A stretch of DNA of 64,000 nucleotides from Gleditsia sinensis (Eukaryota; Streptophyta; Magnoliopsida; Fabales; Fabaceae). Numbering within the stretch: the first letter of the stretch is position 1; the number at the start of each line of letters is the position of its first letter. The translations under genes were made by a program, and so were the position numbers. The DNA lies in the NCBI GenBank assembly GCA_037074535.1, contig CM073468.1:65254969-65318968 (forward strand), given 5' to 3'. Below the pieces are notes generated by a model. That model searched no databases. It was given only the letters and a program-made list of their open reading frames with translations, and had not been told where the DNA came from. This document shows, piece after piece, positions 51,354-63,231 of the stretch.

Positions 51354-52610
51354 ATTCGCCTTTTCTTTCCTTTACGTTCTGAATTCTTATAGTCATGTAA
51401 CGGCGTATTTATTGGCTGTGAAGGAAGAAATTTTACTATTGCCATTTATTTTTTCTAGAAAATTAGAGTACTTTATCTTATGAAAATATTTTAAATTTTT
51501 ATTTGTGAATTTTCATTATTTAAAAAATACGTTTATTTTGTAAAGTTAAAAAAAATTCATCTTTATTTTTAAATTAAATTGGAATAACTATAAATGTTTC
51601 TTAATTTTCATTTTCCTTTTCAATAATTAATTATGATATTATTTTTATTTTTTAATATTTATGATAGATTCTCTTTTAACATTGAAAAAATGTCATTGTA
51701 ATTTTTTGAAAATAGTGAATTTTCTTTTAGACGCTTTGTTTTCACTATATTTTAGAAAATATTGTAACATTTTCTTCTAAACTCTACCAAATATATTTTT
51801 AATCATATTTTTTGTTTTTAATGAAAAGAAAAAATAAGAAACAAGCAAACCAATTTCTTACAAATTAATTAGCAAAATGATTGCTCTATATATATGTATG
51901 TATGTATGTATGTATATAGGTGTATGTATGTATAGTTTAGAACAAAATAGGTATTTTTTTTATCTTGGCTACTCTTTATATTTTTATCTTTTTATTTTGT
52001 TTAAAAAATTATCAATTATAAATTTGTAATAAATAATCACAAAAATAAATTAATCAATCATTTCGAAAAACAGTTATTTTATTTAAAATATAGTTTTGAA
52101 CAAAGCACTCATATATTAGAATTATTTTTTAAAAGAGGTATTGGTGCCAAAGCACTTCCATGTCATCATCAATACAAATGTCACCATACAGAATATGGTA
52201 AGACACTAAATATTTAGCAATTTCTTAATCTATGGGTCAATCAAATATGAATTTTGTTAATTAGCGGCAATCTTTGGTGGGTTTATTATTATTATCACAT
52301 TCACATGAATTGAAGAAAAAAGAAAGCTGCAAACCATTACTCATTGGGCATGAAATTTGAACTATATATGTGAACCTAATCCAGCATATGAAATTATTTT
52401 TATCTATTTGATAGCGACAATGGATTATATGGTTAAAATTGATTACTAACTGGTATAAGTTCAAGAATAATATATGTTTAATTATTGCTTTTAAAAATGA
52501 TTATTACTCACTGGGAATGAAAATGATGCATGTCATATTATGAATGTGATTGAATGGCAAGTGTAAAACTCATGGCGAGTTATTTATATTGACGGGTTGT
52601 ATGGCTTGAG
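51354..52610. other. AT-rich DNA between the TRIM and the plus-strand element
   Basis: No gene. A TATG run (about 51893-51933) is the only named content. The upstream end of the plus-strand element's 5' LTR may lie here, but I could not find its expected TGTAACACC start. Confidence 0.45.
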
Positions 52611-52811
52611 ATAATGTGAGGAGGTAGAAAGATGATGAACTCACATTCCTTGATTACCTATTGTGACTGTGACAGTGGTAATGTGAGGAGACAGAAAGGC
52701 GATGAACTCACATTCCCTTATCACCTATTGTGATTGTGATAGTGGTAATGTGAGGAGGTAGAAGGATGATGAACTCACACTCCCTTATTATCTATTGTGA
52801 TAGTAGTCGAT
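52611..52811. repeat. 67-bp tandem repeat, three copies
   Basis: Copies begin at 52611, 52678 and 52745 (GTAATGTGAGGAG...; the first starts ATAATG). Each holds GATGAACTCACA and ends in a GTGATAGTG-like run; the third is shorter. It may lie within the diverged 5' LTR of the neighbouring element. Confidence 0.9.
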
Positions 52812-53030
52812 CGGTCACTATGCGTATAGCAAATGAGTGAATTGAATATATTGAGAGATGTGATATGTTTGAGCATTATGTAAAAAAAGAGAATTTTCAG
52901 TACATAAGTAGTATGTTAATTATGCATCAACAAAAGTTATAATTTTATTTCAAAAGCTTAATATTTTTCTATAACTTACACAGCTGAACATAACACCATC
53001 CTTTACTATGTGGTTGAAATTATTTGATGG

Positions 53031-53640
53031 TTCTGATATGGGATCCTCCTAATATTTCATGTAAAATATTTTGATGCATAACAATATTTGATTAATAATC
53101 ATATCGTATTGTATATGATTTTGGATATTTGAATGTGATTTGAACTAAGAATATTTGAAATGTGAGTCTCATATGGATGTACTTCTGAACTGTAATTTTC
53201 TATGTGATAAATTTTAAAATATAAGTACATCCATATATTGACCTAAGAGGTCATAGGAGATATTATTTGCTCACTGAGTTGTCAAACTCACTATACAATC
53301 TTTTCACATTTTTTAGATAAAAATACATAGTTTGGTCATTTCTCTTCAGATAGGTGATCAGCTAGGCGGCATATTCTTTGGTAAGCCTATTTTGTTTTAA
53401 AGATTTATAGATTTTAATTTATATTGTACTTGTATTCTAGAGTATGCTCTGAACACCACAGGTAGGATCCTTACTTCTGTTGTTACTCTGATATTTATAA
53501 ACTTGGTATGTATATTGTGTTTACATGAGAGAACCTATTTGTATCTGTTTCTATAATGAATGCTTGTATTATACCTATTATAGTAAAGATCTGTACGTAA
53601 AGTATGTGTTTCAAGTGCCCTTAAAAGTAGGGACATGACA
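53031..53640 (+). repeat. Recognisable part of the 5' LTR of a Tekay/Del-like element
   Basis: 53031-53227 matches 63804-64000 (the 3' LTR) at roughly 78% by eye, sharing TTCTGATATGGGATCC and CATATGGATGTACTT. It ends GGGACATGACA at 53640, just before the primer site. Sequence left of 53031 does not align with the 3' LTR. Confidence 0.75.
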
Positions 53641-53643
53641 AGT

Positions 53644-53654
53644 TGGTATCAGAG
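53644..53654 (+). other. tRNA-Met-type primer binding site
   Basis: TGGTATCAGAG three bases after the LTR end, the usual primer site complementary to initiator tRNA-Met in plant Ty3/gypsy elements. Confidence 0.88.
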
Positions 53655-54560
53655 GAATAGGTTTTTCTGTGACTATCAGAGCAAGAATTCTATAGTAGGA
53701 CTTTGAGTATGGGTATGTAACTGCAAACATATTTATACTCACGGTGCTGTTGTGGAATTCTATAGGGTGTCATCCTTTTCTTCCTTCTGAATCTTATCCT
53801 TAGGTATGCGATGTATAAGTATCGATGCGTATGTCTTAGAAGCTGTCTCTTGAGTGTGGACTACCAATTCAGCTTTTGACCTCCTTTTGATGAACAATGA
53901 TAAAGAGAACCCTCTCAGGTGCAAAGAAAAAGAATTAGCTAAAAATAAGAAGATTCCATACGAATATAAATGTAATGGCTTGTTTGAATATTAAGAATGT
54001 TTAAATTGGTTGTTTGATTTACTTATGTAAAACAATATGACGAATAGCTAATACAATATTGATAGTAGGTTATGATGTGATTGAGGTTGTTAACTCTAAG
54101 ATAACGGTTTGTAATAAAGTGAGTGTTTGGAAATAGATGTAAATCTCTTTTTAAATGTATGAGTTGAAACTTGCACATATAATTAGAATTTACAAGCTGT
54201 GGGGTAGATTGAATTTGACAGTAAGGAATCTATGAAGATAATGCTTTTTAATGATAGATTTTGTTGATATAAAAGATTCGAAGACAGTTTTATTTTCAAT
54301 AATATTATGTACAAACATTATGAGAAAGGAAGGTTTTCCTATGGAAATATAAATTTGAGGAATGCAAAATGGGTAATTCATGAAAAGGACTCTTGGATGG
54401 ACATAAGCTTTTCATGATTGATTTTTAAGACATTGCATAACCATGTTAAAGAATAAAGTCAAAATGGGTTGACCTTGTTTAAGTGTTTTTGAAGTGCATT
54501 CTAGCAGATACAGTATGAAGATGCCATTAATATCATAAAAGGTTAGTAAAGGAGTTGCAA
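53655..54560 (+). other. Degenerate leader/gag region
   Basis: Where gag and protease should be, only about 0.9 kb of heavily mutated sequence remains; no capsid, zinc knuckle or protease motif can be recognised. The expected length is about twice this, so a deletion is likely. Confidence 0.5.
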
Positions 54561-56975
54561 GTAGTGAATAATTAGTGGAAGCATGTACCCAGTAATTTAA
54601 TTTTAGCTTTAGTAGCCCATAAATTATTATAAAAGGGTGCCAAGGATATTTGGCAGTGGTGAGAGATGTTGATATAAAGTATTTCAATGTAGATCAGGTT
54701 CCAGTGATTAAGGAATTTCCTAATGTGTTTTCAAAAGAATTGTTTGGATTACCCTGAAACGAGAAATAGAATTTGATATTGATTTATTTTCTGAAACCCA
54801 ACTAGTATATATATCTCTATATAGAATGATATCAACCGAACTTAAAGAACTAAAAAAAACTTTTGTTACAAGACTTGTTAGACAAGAGATTTATACGCCC
54901 TAATACTCTCCTTGAGGTGCTCTAGTCCTATCTGTGAAAAAGAAAGATGGATTACTGCGGTTATGCATAGATTACAGATAACTGAATAAAGTGACTGTGA
55001 GTTTTAAATACAGATTACCTCATATAGATGATATGTTTGACCAACTATAATGTGCTCAATTTTTTTTAAAAAAATTTGATTTGAGATCTAAGTATCATTA
55101 ATTGAGGATAAGGTAAGATGATATTTCGAAAACTGCTTTCAGGATTTGGTATGGGCACAATGAGTTCTTAGTAATGTCATTTAGTTTGACAAAAGCTCTA
55201 ACTGCATTCATGGACTTGATGAATAGAGTATTTAAACTGTTCTTAGATGAATTATTATTGTATTTATTGATGATATACTATTATATTCCAAGTTCAAAAG
55301 ATTATGAGTAACATTTAAGGATAGCTTTGCAAACTCTAAGAGAACACCAGTTGTATTCTAAGTTTTCAAAATGTATATTTTGGCTTAGTGGTGTTACTTT
55401 TCTAGGGCATGTGGTTACTAATGATGATATTCAAGTAGACCCTAAAAAAAAGTAGAAGCGGTACAGCAATTGCTACACTCTACCACAATTACAGAGATCA
55501 TTAGTTTTCTTGGTTTAGCAGGTTATTACCTTAGATTCATTAAAGATTTTTTAAAAATTTCTTCTCCTTTGACAAAATTGACAAGGAAGGAAATAAAATT
55601 TGACTGGTCAGATGAATGTGATAAAAGTTTTCAAAAATTTAAAGAATATTTGACTACGGCACCAGTATTGTCTATTCCCTCAGGTACCGGAGGATACATG
55701 GTATATTGTGATGCATCGAGAATTGGATTAGGGTGTGTGTTGACACAACATGGTCGAGTTATTGCATATGTATCTAAACAACTTAAACCATATGAGCAAA
55801 ATTATCTGATTCATGATTTGAAAATGACAACAATGATCTTTGTTCTCAAAATTTGGAGGCATTATCTGTATGGTGATATTTGTCAAATCTATACAGATCA
55901 TAAAAGTTTCAAATACATTTTCCAACAAAAAGATCTTAACTTGATACAAAGACGATGGATGAAATTACTTAAATATTATGATTATACAATATTATATCAT
56001 CCAGGTAAGGCCAATATAGTAGCTGATGCATTAAGTAGAAAGTCAATGAGTAGTTTGGCTCATATCACAATGGTAAGGAGGCCATTGATTAAAGAAATGC
56101 ATAAGTTAAAAAGTCATGAGGTAGTATTGGAAGTAAAGGAGCTTGGGATACTATTGGCCATATACAATTTCAATCATTTTTGGTTGAGTAGGTGAAAAAG
56201 GCACAGGAAGATGATGCCTATTTATACAAAAAATTGAAGTGGTGAAGAATGGCAATGATGTTGAATTTACTATAGATTCTAAAGGAATTTTGAGATTGGG
56301 CAAGCGGTTGTGTATACCTAATAAACAAGAACTCAAGAAAGAGATTTTAGGAGAAGCCTATCAATCTATGTATATCATTCATCCTGGATAAACTAAATTG
56401 TATCAAGATTTAAAAGAAATTTATTGGTGGGATGGTATAAAGAAAGATATAGCTAATTATGTTTATCAGTGTTTAACATGTTAACAAGTAAAGGCAGAAC
56501 ATCAAAGATCTACGGGGTTACATTAACAAATAGAAATACCTGAATGAAAATAGGAGAGAATAACTATAGATTTTGTTATATGACTACTGCGAATACCAAA
56601 AGAGTTTGGTTCAATATGGGTGGTTATTGATAGGTTGACAAAATCAACACATTTTCTACCAGTGAAAACCACATATAATGTAGCTCAATATGCAAATCTG
56701 CATTTGAATAAGATAGTGAGACTTCATGGGATACCGATATTGATTATTTCTGATTAAGGACCACAGTTCACAGTTTGTTTTTGAAGAGCCTTCCAAGAAG
56801 CTTTCGGCACGAAGTTAAATCTTAGTATTGCTTTCCATCCTTAAATAGATGGATAGTTTGAGTGAACCATCCAAATATTAGAAGATATACTTCAGGCATG
56901 TGTGCTTGATTTTTAAGGTAGTTGGAAAAGATTCTTGCCTCTAGTTGAATTTGCTTATAACAATAGCTACACAGC
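54561..56975 (+). pseudogene. Tekay/Del-like pol fragment: RT, RNase H and integrase N-terminal half
   Basis: Frames drift and stops are many, but families are clear: linker FPNVFSKELFGLP (about 54715), RT segment VKKKDGLLRLCIDYR (about 54937), then an open stretch 55470-56195 with FLGLAGYYLRFIKDF, the RNase H motif YCDASRIGLGCVL and IYTDHKSFKYIF, and HPGKANIVADALSRKS. Integrase follows, with a zinc-finger remnant, IWVVIDRLTKSTHF and LVEFAYNNSY, where a solo LTR interrupts it at 56976. Clearly inactive. Lineage is inferred from motif style. Confidence 0.88.
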
Positions 56976-58898
56976 TGTTGTTGTTTTAATTAAACTCGCA
57001 AGCGCACGAATCTGTTGGAGTACAGATTTAATGGTATGCAAGGTCGATCCCACGAGGATTGCCAATTGATAGGAAACTCTAATTTGAATTCAAATAAATA
57101 ACTCTAACCTAGTTGTCAAAATATTTGTTTTGTAAAGAGAATATTAAATTGAGTGTGCAGAGAATTGATGTACTCAAATTAAATTGAAATGTATTCAAGG
57201 TAAAAGAATGCTAAGGTTAGGGGATCCACTCCTGGTATGAGTAATGATAAATTTAACTCTTTTATCACTCAATTGGAATCCTCACATGAATAAGGTTCCA
57301 ATCGAAAAATGTATTACTTTGAACTCACTTTTGTTTATACATGAATTATATTTACCTCCTTTTACACCATTAATACATGCTTGTAAAATGGATTCAAGTA
57401 TACATTGTGCCAATTATTATATTGTCTACAATAAATCAAGATTGATTCAAGAATTTATTGTGCTAAAAATTGTCTACAATGTATCAAGGTTCACACCTTA
57501 CAAAATTAGAATGAAAAGAGGTACGAAGAAGAAACATAACAAGAGATAGGTGGCAAGGCCAACCATAAACATACTAAGAGATAGGCAGTTTGATAGAACC
57601 AGCCAATAAGATAACAAGAGATAAGAAGAAAGAAAATAAGCACAATAACATAATATAACAAGAAATAGGTGGTTTAGTAAAACCAGCCAATTAAAAATAA
57701 CAAGAAATGAGAAGAAAGAAAATAAGCACAATAACATAATATAACAAGAAATAGGCGGTTTAGTAAAACCAGCCAATAAAAATAACAAGAACTCGGCGGT
57801 CTGATAAAACCAACCATTAAGAAGTAACATGAGAAAATAAATAAGAAGATAAATACAATATCAAAGATAAATATTAAGATTAAAAGTTAGATTAATTATT
57901 ATTCTCACACCAAGAGTTTCACCCTTTACCTTAGCATAAGGAGATTAGTTCTCCATAGTCAAATTAAGAAAGCAAAAATGAATATGAATAAACATGGTGA
58001 TATTATGAAAGGATAACAAAGTATCTAAAGAAATAAGAACATTACAATACTAAAAACTAGAATTTAAGGTCTCAAAACTACACTCTCTTCAGCTAATTTT
58101 CGACCCCTCTTTAGCTCACAAGACCCCTCTATTTATAGATACAACTAATGAGGTAAGTGACAAAGCAAGTTGCACTAAAGTTGGTAGGTTGGATTCCACT
58201 ATGTCCACCGAAAGTGATCATGATATTACTCCTTGATAGCTGTCGAATTTGCTGCCCATGTGAAAATAAAAGTTGTAGGTAATTGTGTCAGCTATCTACC
58301 TACCAAATTGTGTGTACATTTACTGCGTATTTTATAAGATACGGCCCAAATACTACAGCAAGGTTGGGCTGGACTGCAACAGCAAGCATATTTTCTTCTA
58401 GCCCAATTTTTGCCTTTTTACCGTCTAAATTAGCTGATCACGTAAACATGAAAGTTGTAGAAACTTGTGTCAGATATTCAATTACCAAATTTCACATATA
58501 TTGGATATGTAATTTATTATTTATGATTAAAATACTGGAGTAAGGTCGGGCAGAAAAACAAACAGCACACAGATTTTCCACATTTGAGGTTCCTTGAATC
58601 TTATATGGTCATAAATCAAGATTAAATATATCCATTAGGATGCATCTCAAGAGTAAAAAAGATAATGCTCCTTACTCAGCCATCCTTAATGAATTTATTT
58701 TTACCACTTGATCTATAAACATAATTCCCAAAGAACCACAATTTAATTTTGATTTCTTCAATTGAGTCAATTTTTTATTTTTTTCTCCATCTGTAGAAGA
58801 TGCATAAAACTAAAGATAAATACGAAAAATAAGTGCTTAAACATGACAAAGAATTAAGATGAAAGTATTGAATTCATGGTTATAAAACTCACTCATCA
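56976..58898 (-). mobile_element. 1.9 kb solo LTR inserted in integrase
   Basis: Bounded by TG..CA (plus TGTTGTTG ... CTCATCA) and a 5-bp duplication ACAGC/AAAGC with one mismatch. Removing it restores the integrase reading across the join (SYT-A-SIQMAP). No gag or pol inside. On the minus strand it starts TGATGAGTGAG and ends with a GTGCGCTTGCGAG motif, which recalls Tat/Athila-type LTRs; the lineage is uncertain, and the orientation is inferred. Confidence 0.75.
57535..57830. repeat. Tandem repeat of about 86 bp inside the solo LTR
   Basis: Alternating modules AACAAGAAATAGGYGG ... AACCAGCCAAT and GAAGAAAGAAAATAAGCACA; two full units plus partial ones at both ends. Confidence 0.85.
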
Positions 58899-59740
58899 AA
58901 AGCCAGTATACAAATGGCACCAAGGTTTTACATGAAACATCGTAAGTTTCTTAATAGGTGAGTGAGTTAAGTCAAGTTAAGCTTTTGGAATCTAATTTGG
59001 AATAACATACAATTGATAGAATATGATTAACCTAAATTTATGATGCTAGTTTGCAGAGCACGCTTCAAGCATATGTCTTCGAGTTTGATGAGAGATCTCA
59101 TAGCAGAATTCGCCTATAATAAAGTGATATTGGATGACTTAAAGTTTTATATAAGAGGTGTTACAAAATTTCTGTTAAATGATTCAGTGGGGTCTGACTT
59201 ATTGTAAGATATCGTTGATAAAGTGAAATTGATTAGAAAAATATACAAGCCAAAATGTCTATAAAGACCATGAATGTTGAGCACTAGAAATTATCAGTTG
59301 GTGAGCAAATATTCTTGAAAGAATCACTCATGAAGGAGGTAATGAGGTTTGAAAAAAAGAAAAATGTTAAGCTCTAGTATATAGGCTCTTTTGAAATCTT
59401 AAATAAAGTAGGCATAATAGTATATCGCCTAGTCTTGCCATCAGGATTAAGTGATGTTGATACAGTCTTTCTTGCATCAATGTTAAGGAAGTACCTATTA
59501 GATTCTTTTCATGTTATCTAATTTTAAAAAATTTAATTGGACAAGAATTTGGATTAATTATGAGGAAAAAACCAATGTTTATTGTTGATCGACAAGTGAA
59601 GAACTTATGGTTGAAAGAAATCCCTACGGTTAAGGTTATATGGCAAAATCACTCAAGTGAAGAGACCCCTTAGAAGTTAAAGATGATATACGAAAGAGAT
59701 ATCCCCAATAGTTTGAGAAGTTAAATTAATAACTGTAATT
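58899..59740 (+). pseudogene. Tekay/Del-like pol fragment: integrase C-terminus and chromodomain
   Basis: Continues the integrase after the solo LTR (AGCCAGTATACAAATGGCA). Several stops and frameshifts are present. Recognisable: a GPF-like region (KVMRFEKKKNVKL), YRLVLPSGLS and MLRKY, then a chromodomain-type end, FIVDRQVKNLWLKEIP ... VIWQNHSSEE. Inactive. Confidence 0.85.
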
Positions 59741-59802
59741 TATTCCTTGTCTTCATTTCCTACTTGTGATTGGATGGTTTGAAATTCGGGAAATGAATTT
59801 CT

Positions 59803-59816
59803 TAAAGGGGGAAGAA
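59803..59816 (+). other. Polypurine tract of the plus-strand element
   Basis: AAAGGGGGAAGAA immediately before the 3' LTR start TGTAACACCCC. Confidence 0.85.
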
Positions 59817-60642
59817 TGTAACACCCCTAAGATTTCATAATTTGCATTTATATATAGATTATTAAAAGAAATAAAGTAGTAGGGATGTAATTGAAAAGTT
59901 TTAAGGATGAAAATGAAAACTTATTAATATTTTGGGGTCAAATTATAATTTTCTAAAAGTTTATGGGTCAAAATGTAAATAATAAAATTTACAATGACTT
60001 CCTCTAACAATTAGAAAATTGCTAATTGGTCATCCATAATTTATTTTTTAAAAATGGAGAGACGAAAAGTTTTCGGGTGAATGAATAGTGATGAGTAAAT
60101 AATACTTTTTCTTTTATTTTTTCTCTCTAGATCTAGAATACCTTTGAACCTTCGATCTCAAAACTAAGGGTACCACTAGATTCAGGACGAAAAATATTAC
60201 GATATTGGCCAAACAATTTTTTAAATCAGCCGTAGATCGGAAGTAGAAAATTTTAGAAAAATGTAAGTTTTGAAACTCTTATTTAGAGATTTCAAATTGA
60301 AAATCTGACACTGTAGATGAATTCAGGAGATAGATAAACCTTAAGATATGAAATGTTTTAGCCATTTGACAACTTTTTGTACGCCGTGAATAATAAATTC
60401 GACCGGTATAAATGGTGGTTCCAGCAGTGAATAGTAATTCCAACTGTGAATAGTATTCATTAGTTGACCAATGTTGACTAAGCTCCCGGAGGCCAAATTT
60501 TATGGTTTTGAAATTATTTTTTAGGTTTTTGGACCCTCCGGACTCGATTTTAATGTCTATTTGGTCGAATTTGAATTGAAAAAAATACATTTTAGAGCTG
60601 TCCAACCTAGATCCTTACCCTGTGAGTAGATAATTCTTTTTA

Positions 60643-60801
60643 TGTCACGGCCCCAAATGATGGAACACATGACCGGCACGGCATAAGGGTTTCCCCCTAG
60701 CCGTAAGCCTAACACATAGCATGCACAAACATTCAGCACACAATCCAGAGTACATAATAAATATAACTGGCCACATATGCCACATCCAATATAAGAAAAT
60801 A

Positions 60802-60853
<52 letters not shown>

Positions 60854-62964
60854 TGAATCCAACATCCTTGATTCAACTTGGCCCATGACCTCATAATACA
60901 AACATCGTTGTAAAACTTAAAACCATTTTTCAAACAACACAAGAAGCGAGAATCCTGCCTGTAAGTTCATGGAGATACACTAGACATAAACTTAAACTAT
61001 ACAACCAGTACAATGGAGCCTTGCCCAAACTGGGGCTCACCAAAGCTATATTTAGCCTCCTATGGAGCTGTAGCTAGATCAATGTTTCTTTGACTATCTG
61101 TGGGGAGAAAACAGAAGAGGGGTGAGATTACCATATCTCAGTGAATGGGTAAATCATACTATAACAGAAACAGGGCAAACTAAGCACGAGTGTTTCGCAA
61201 TGAATTAAATAACTGAAATCAAGGTATAGAAAACATTAAACATTTAACCGTAATTTATTGAAAGAATGCTAAACAGTTCAAATGATAAAACATGATTAAA
61301 TCAATAACTGTAAGCAAATCAATTATGCATGGTAAGTAATAAATGAAGATACTTATGCAATAACAATGATAAATGAGGTATTTTAGAAATATTTAATCTT
61401 TAAGAAAAATGCACTAGTTTATTGGAGGTCTTTTCTAACAGATCTATCATCTTCTCCAAGCACACAGTAAGGGTAAGGTAATCACTGTAGGCGTAGACAT
61501 AAGTCCACCCTAAATTTTGTGTCTTAGGCAGTCATATGCCCGTCACAATATCCTAGGCCGAAGCCTTAACATGATCATGGTGCACCAGGGCTAGCACTAC
61601 CTGCGGCTAGCTAACAGTGATCTAAAAAGGTCCCTCCAATAGAAAATACTTGAAATATGCTATTCAAAGAGTTTAAAGTAAAACATTTCAATAACTTTAC
61701 AATAAAACTATAATTCTCCATCTAACTCTTTTCATGCATAAAATTCTGTTCTAAAATATATCTCATCCATGAATTCCCATGGAGACCTTTAAAATCATAA
61801 ATTTTTCCTTTTTAAACATAGATCGTCCGTAGACGTTACATAGATGCTTATCATGCATCAAATCACTTCATGGCTAACTTAGTTCATTTCTATGACTAAG
61901 TTCGCATTTCTATAAATCTAACTCAAATGGAGAATTAATAGTCTAGATGCTTGCCCTGCATACCTAGGGTTCAACTAGGATTGAAATTTACAATTTCTAA
62001 CATGGTTGGAACATATTGATTTTCAAAGCGGTAAAACAATTTAGCATACATTCCAACTAGTTAAAATCATATGAAAGAGTTATAAACTGAATTCATAAAA
62101 AAAAATGTGCTATAGTATGAAAAACCCACTCACCTTACTAGAAGTCCAACAACGAGAATTTCACCTCGTGATGGCTCAACAACCTTGGAGGTTACTATTT
62201 ATGCAATTTTCCGATGACCTTCCAGCGACTTTCTGGAGAAATTGATCGGTGGGATTTGTAGCTCTTCTTCCCACGAGTCCAACGATACCTTACTTGCTCA
62301 AATCGGATGTCCGGATGATGAGATATCTTAGAGAGAAGTTGGAGAAAATTTTTAGAGAGAGAGAGTTAGGGTTCAGATGAAAGAGAAATGAAGGAAAAAA
62401 GGGGGGTCCGCAAAAAAAAGCTATCTGACGAATCTCGCCACGGCGAGCCGCGATTTTCGCCGCGGCCAGATTCGAAACCAAAAAACTCATGCTCTCGGGA
62501 AAATGCTGCAGCATTCTCGCTGCAGTGAACATATTCTCGCCTCGGAAAACTTTATTTCGCTGAATTTGACAAAATGTCCAACATGAAAGTTGTAGCCCTT
62601 TCTCTTAGCTTTCCATAGCCACTTGAATCACCTAATTTGGAGTTCATATGAAGGAGTTATGCATAAAATAGTGAGCAAAGGTCCAGACCACACTATGCTT
62701 CGGTTTTTGCCTCTTCTCACTATCATATTCACGGAATTTGCAAAAGTTCCCAACATCAAAATTGTAGATATATGTCTTATCTTTCATTAGAAATTGGAAT
62801 CACGTAATTTAGATTTCATATGAGAGAGTTATGATTATATGAGTGACGAAAGGTCAGAAGAAAAGGTCGAAAACGCTCTAAAATTTTACATTGTTCTCAA
62901 CTTTCTTTGTTTCAAATGATTTATACTTAACCTTAAAAGGTTTTATTAGTTGAAGGTTATTACA
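60643..62964 (-). mobile_element. 2.3 kb solo LTR inside the 3' LTR
   Basis: Plus-strand ends TGTCACGGCCCC ... GGTTATTACA (TG..CA) with a perfect 5-bp duplication TTTTA at 60638-60642 and 62965-62969. On the minus strand it runs TGTAATAACC ... GGCCGTGACA, like Tekay-type LTRs, and parts of it (61450-61620) are homologous in reverse to the host LTR at about 63520-63700. No gag or pol inside. Confidence 0.82.
60803..60851. repeat. (TA)n microsatellite
   Basis: About 24 TA units within the solo LTR; it produces open frames with long Ile-Tyr runs that are not genes. Confidence 0.9.
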
Positions 62965-63113
62965 TTTTATGACTTACTCTATGCTTTTCTTGAACTTTAA
63001 ATGTATAATTAATTATGTTTACTAGTTATTTATACTTTTATATGTCTCTGAAATGGATTAAATTACCTGATTTGTTTACGATCTGACATATAGTTTAAGA
63101 AGAGTATAGTTTT

Positions 63114-63231
63114 AAAAATAGTGTTTTGAGCCACCTGAGGCTAGCTCAGGTGGTGGGGTGGGTTGGGGCTGAGGGATAGGGTCGCAAGTTCGATCTTCTT
63201 GAATGTACCAAAAAAAAAAATAGTGTTTTGA
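63114..63231 (+). mobile_element. Short tRNA-derived SINE with target-site duplication
   Basis: A body of about 86 bp (63130-63215) with an A box TAGCTCAGGTGG (63142-63153), a B-box-like AGTTCGATC (63187-63195) and a poly-A tail. The flanking direct repeat AAAAATAGTGTTTTGA occurs at 63114-63129 and 63216-63231; its first A's overlap the tail. It sits in the 3' LTR of the plus-strand element. Both Pol III boxes and the duplication support a real retroposed copy; the family is unknown to me. Confidence 0.8.

Noticed and set aside
57498..57830. 110-codon hydrophobic minus-strand frame as a membrane protein
   Set aside because: It is a translation of the 86-bp tandem repeat inside the solo LTR; its repeating residues follow the DNA repeat.
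60645..60942. Open frames with long Ile-Tyr runs
   Set aside because: They are translations of the (TA)n microsatellite inside the solo LTR.
62290..62532. 80-codon frame in GC-rich part of the solo LTR
   Set aside because: Lies wholly in the non-coding LTR; no relation to gag or pol.
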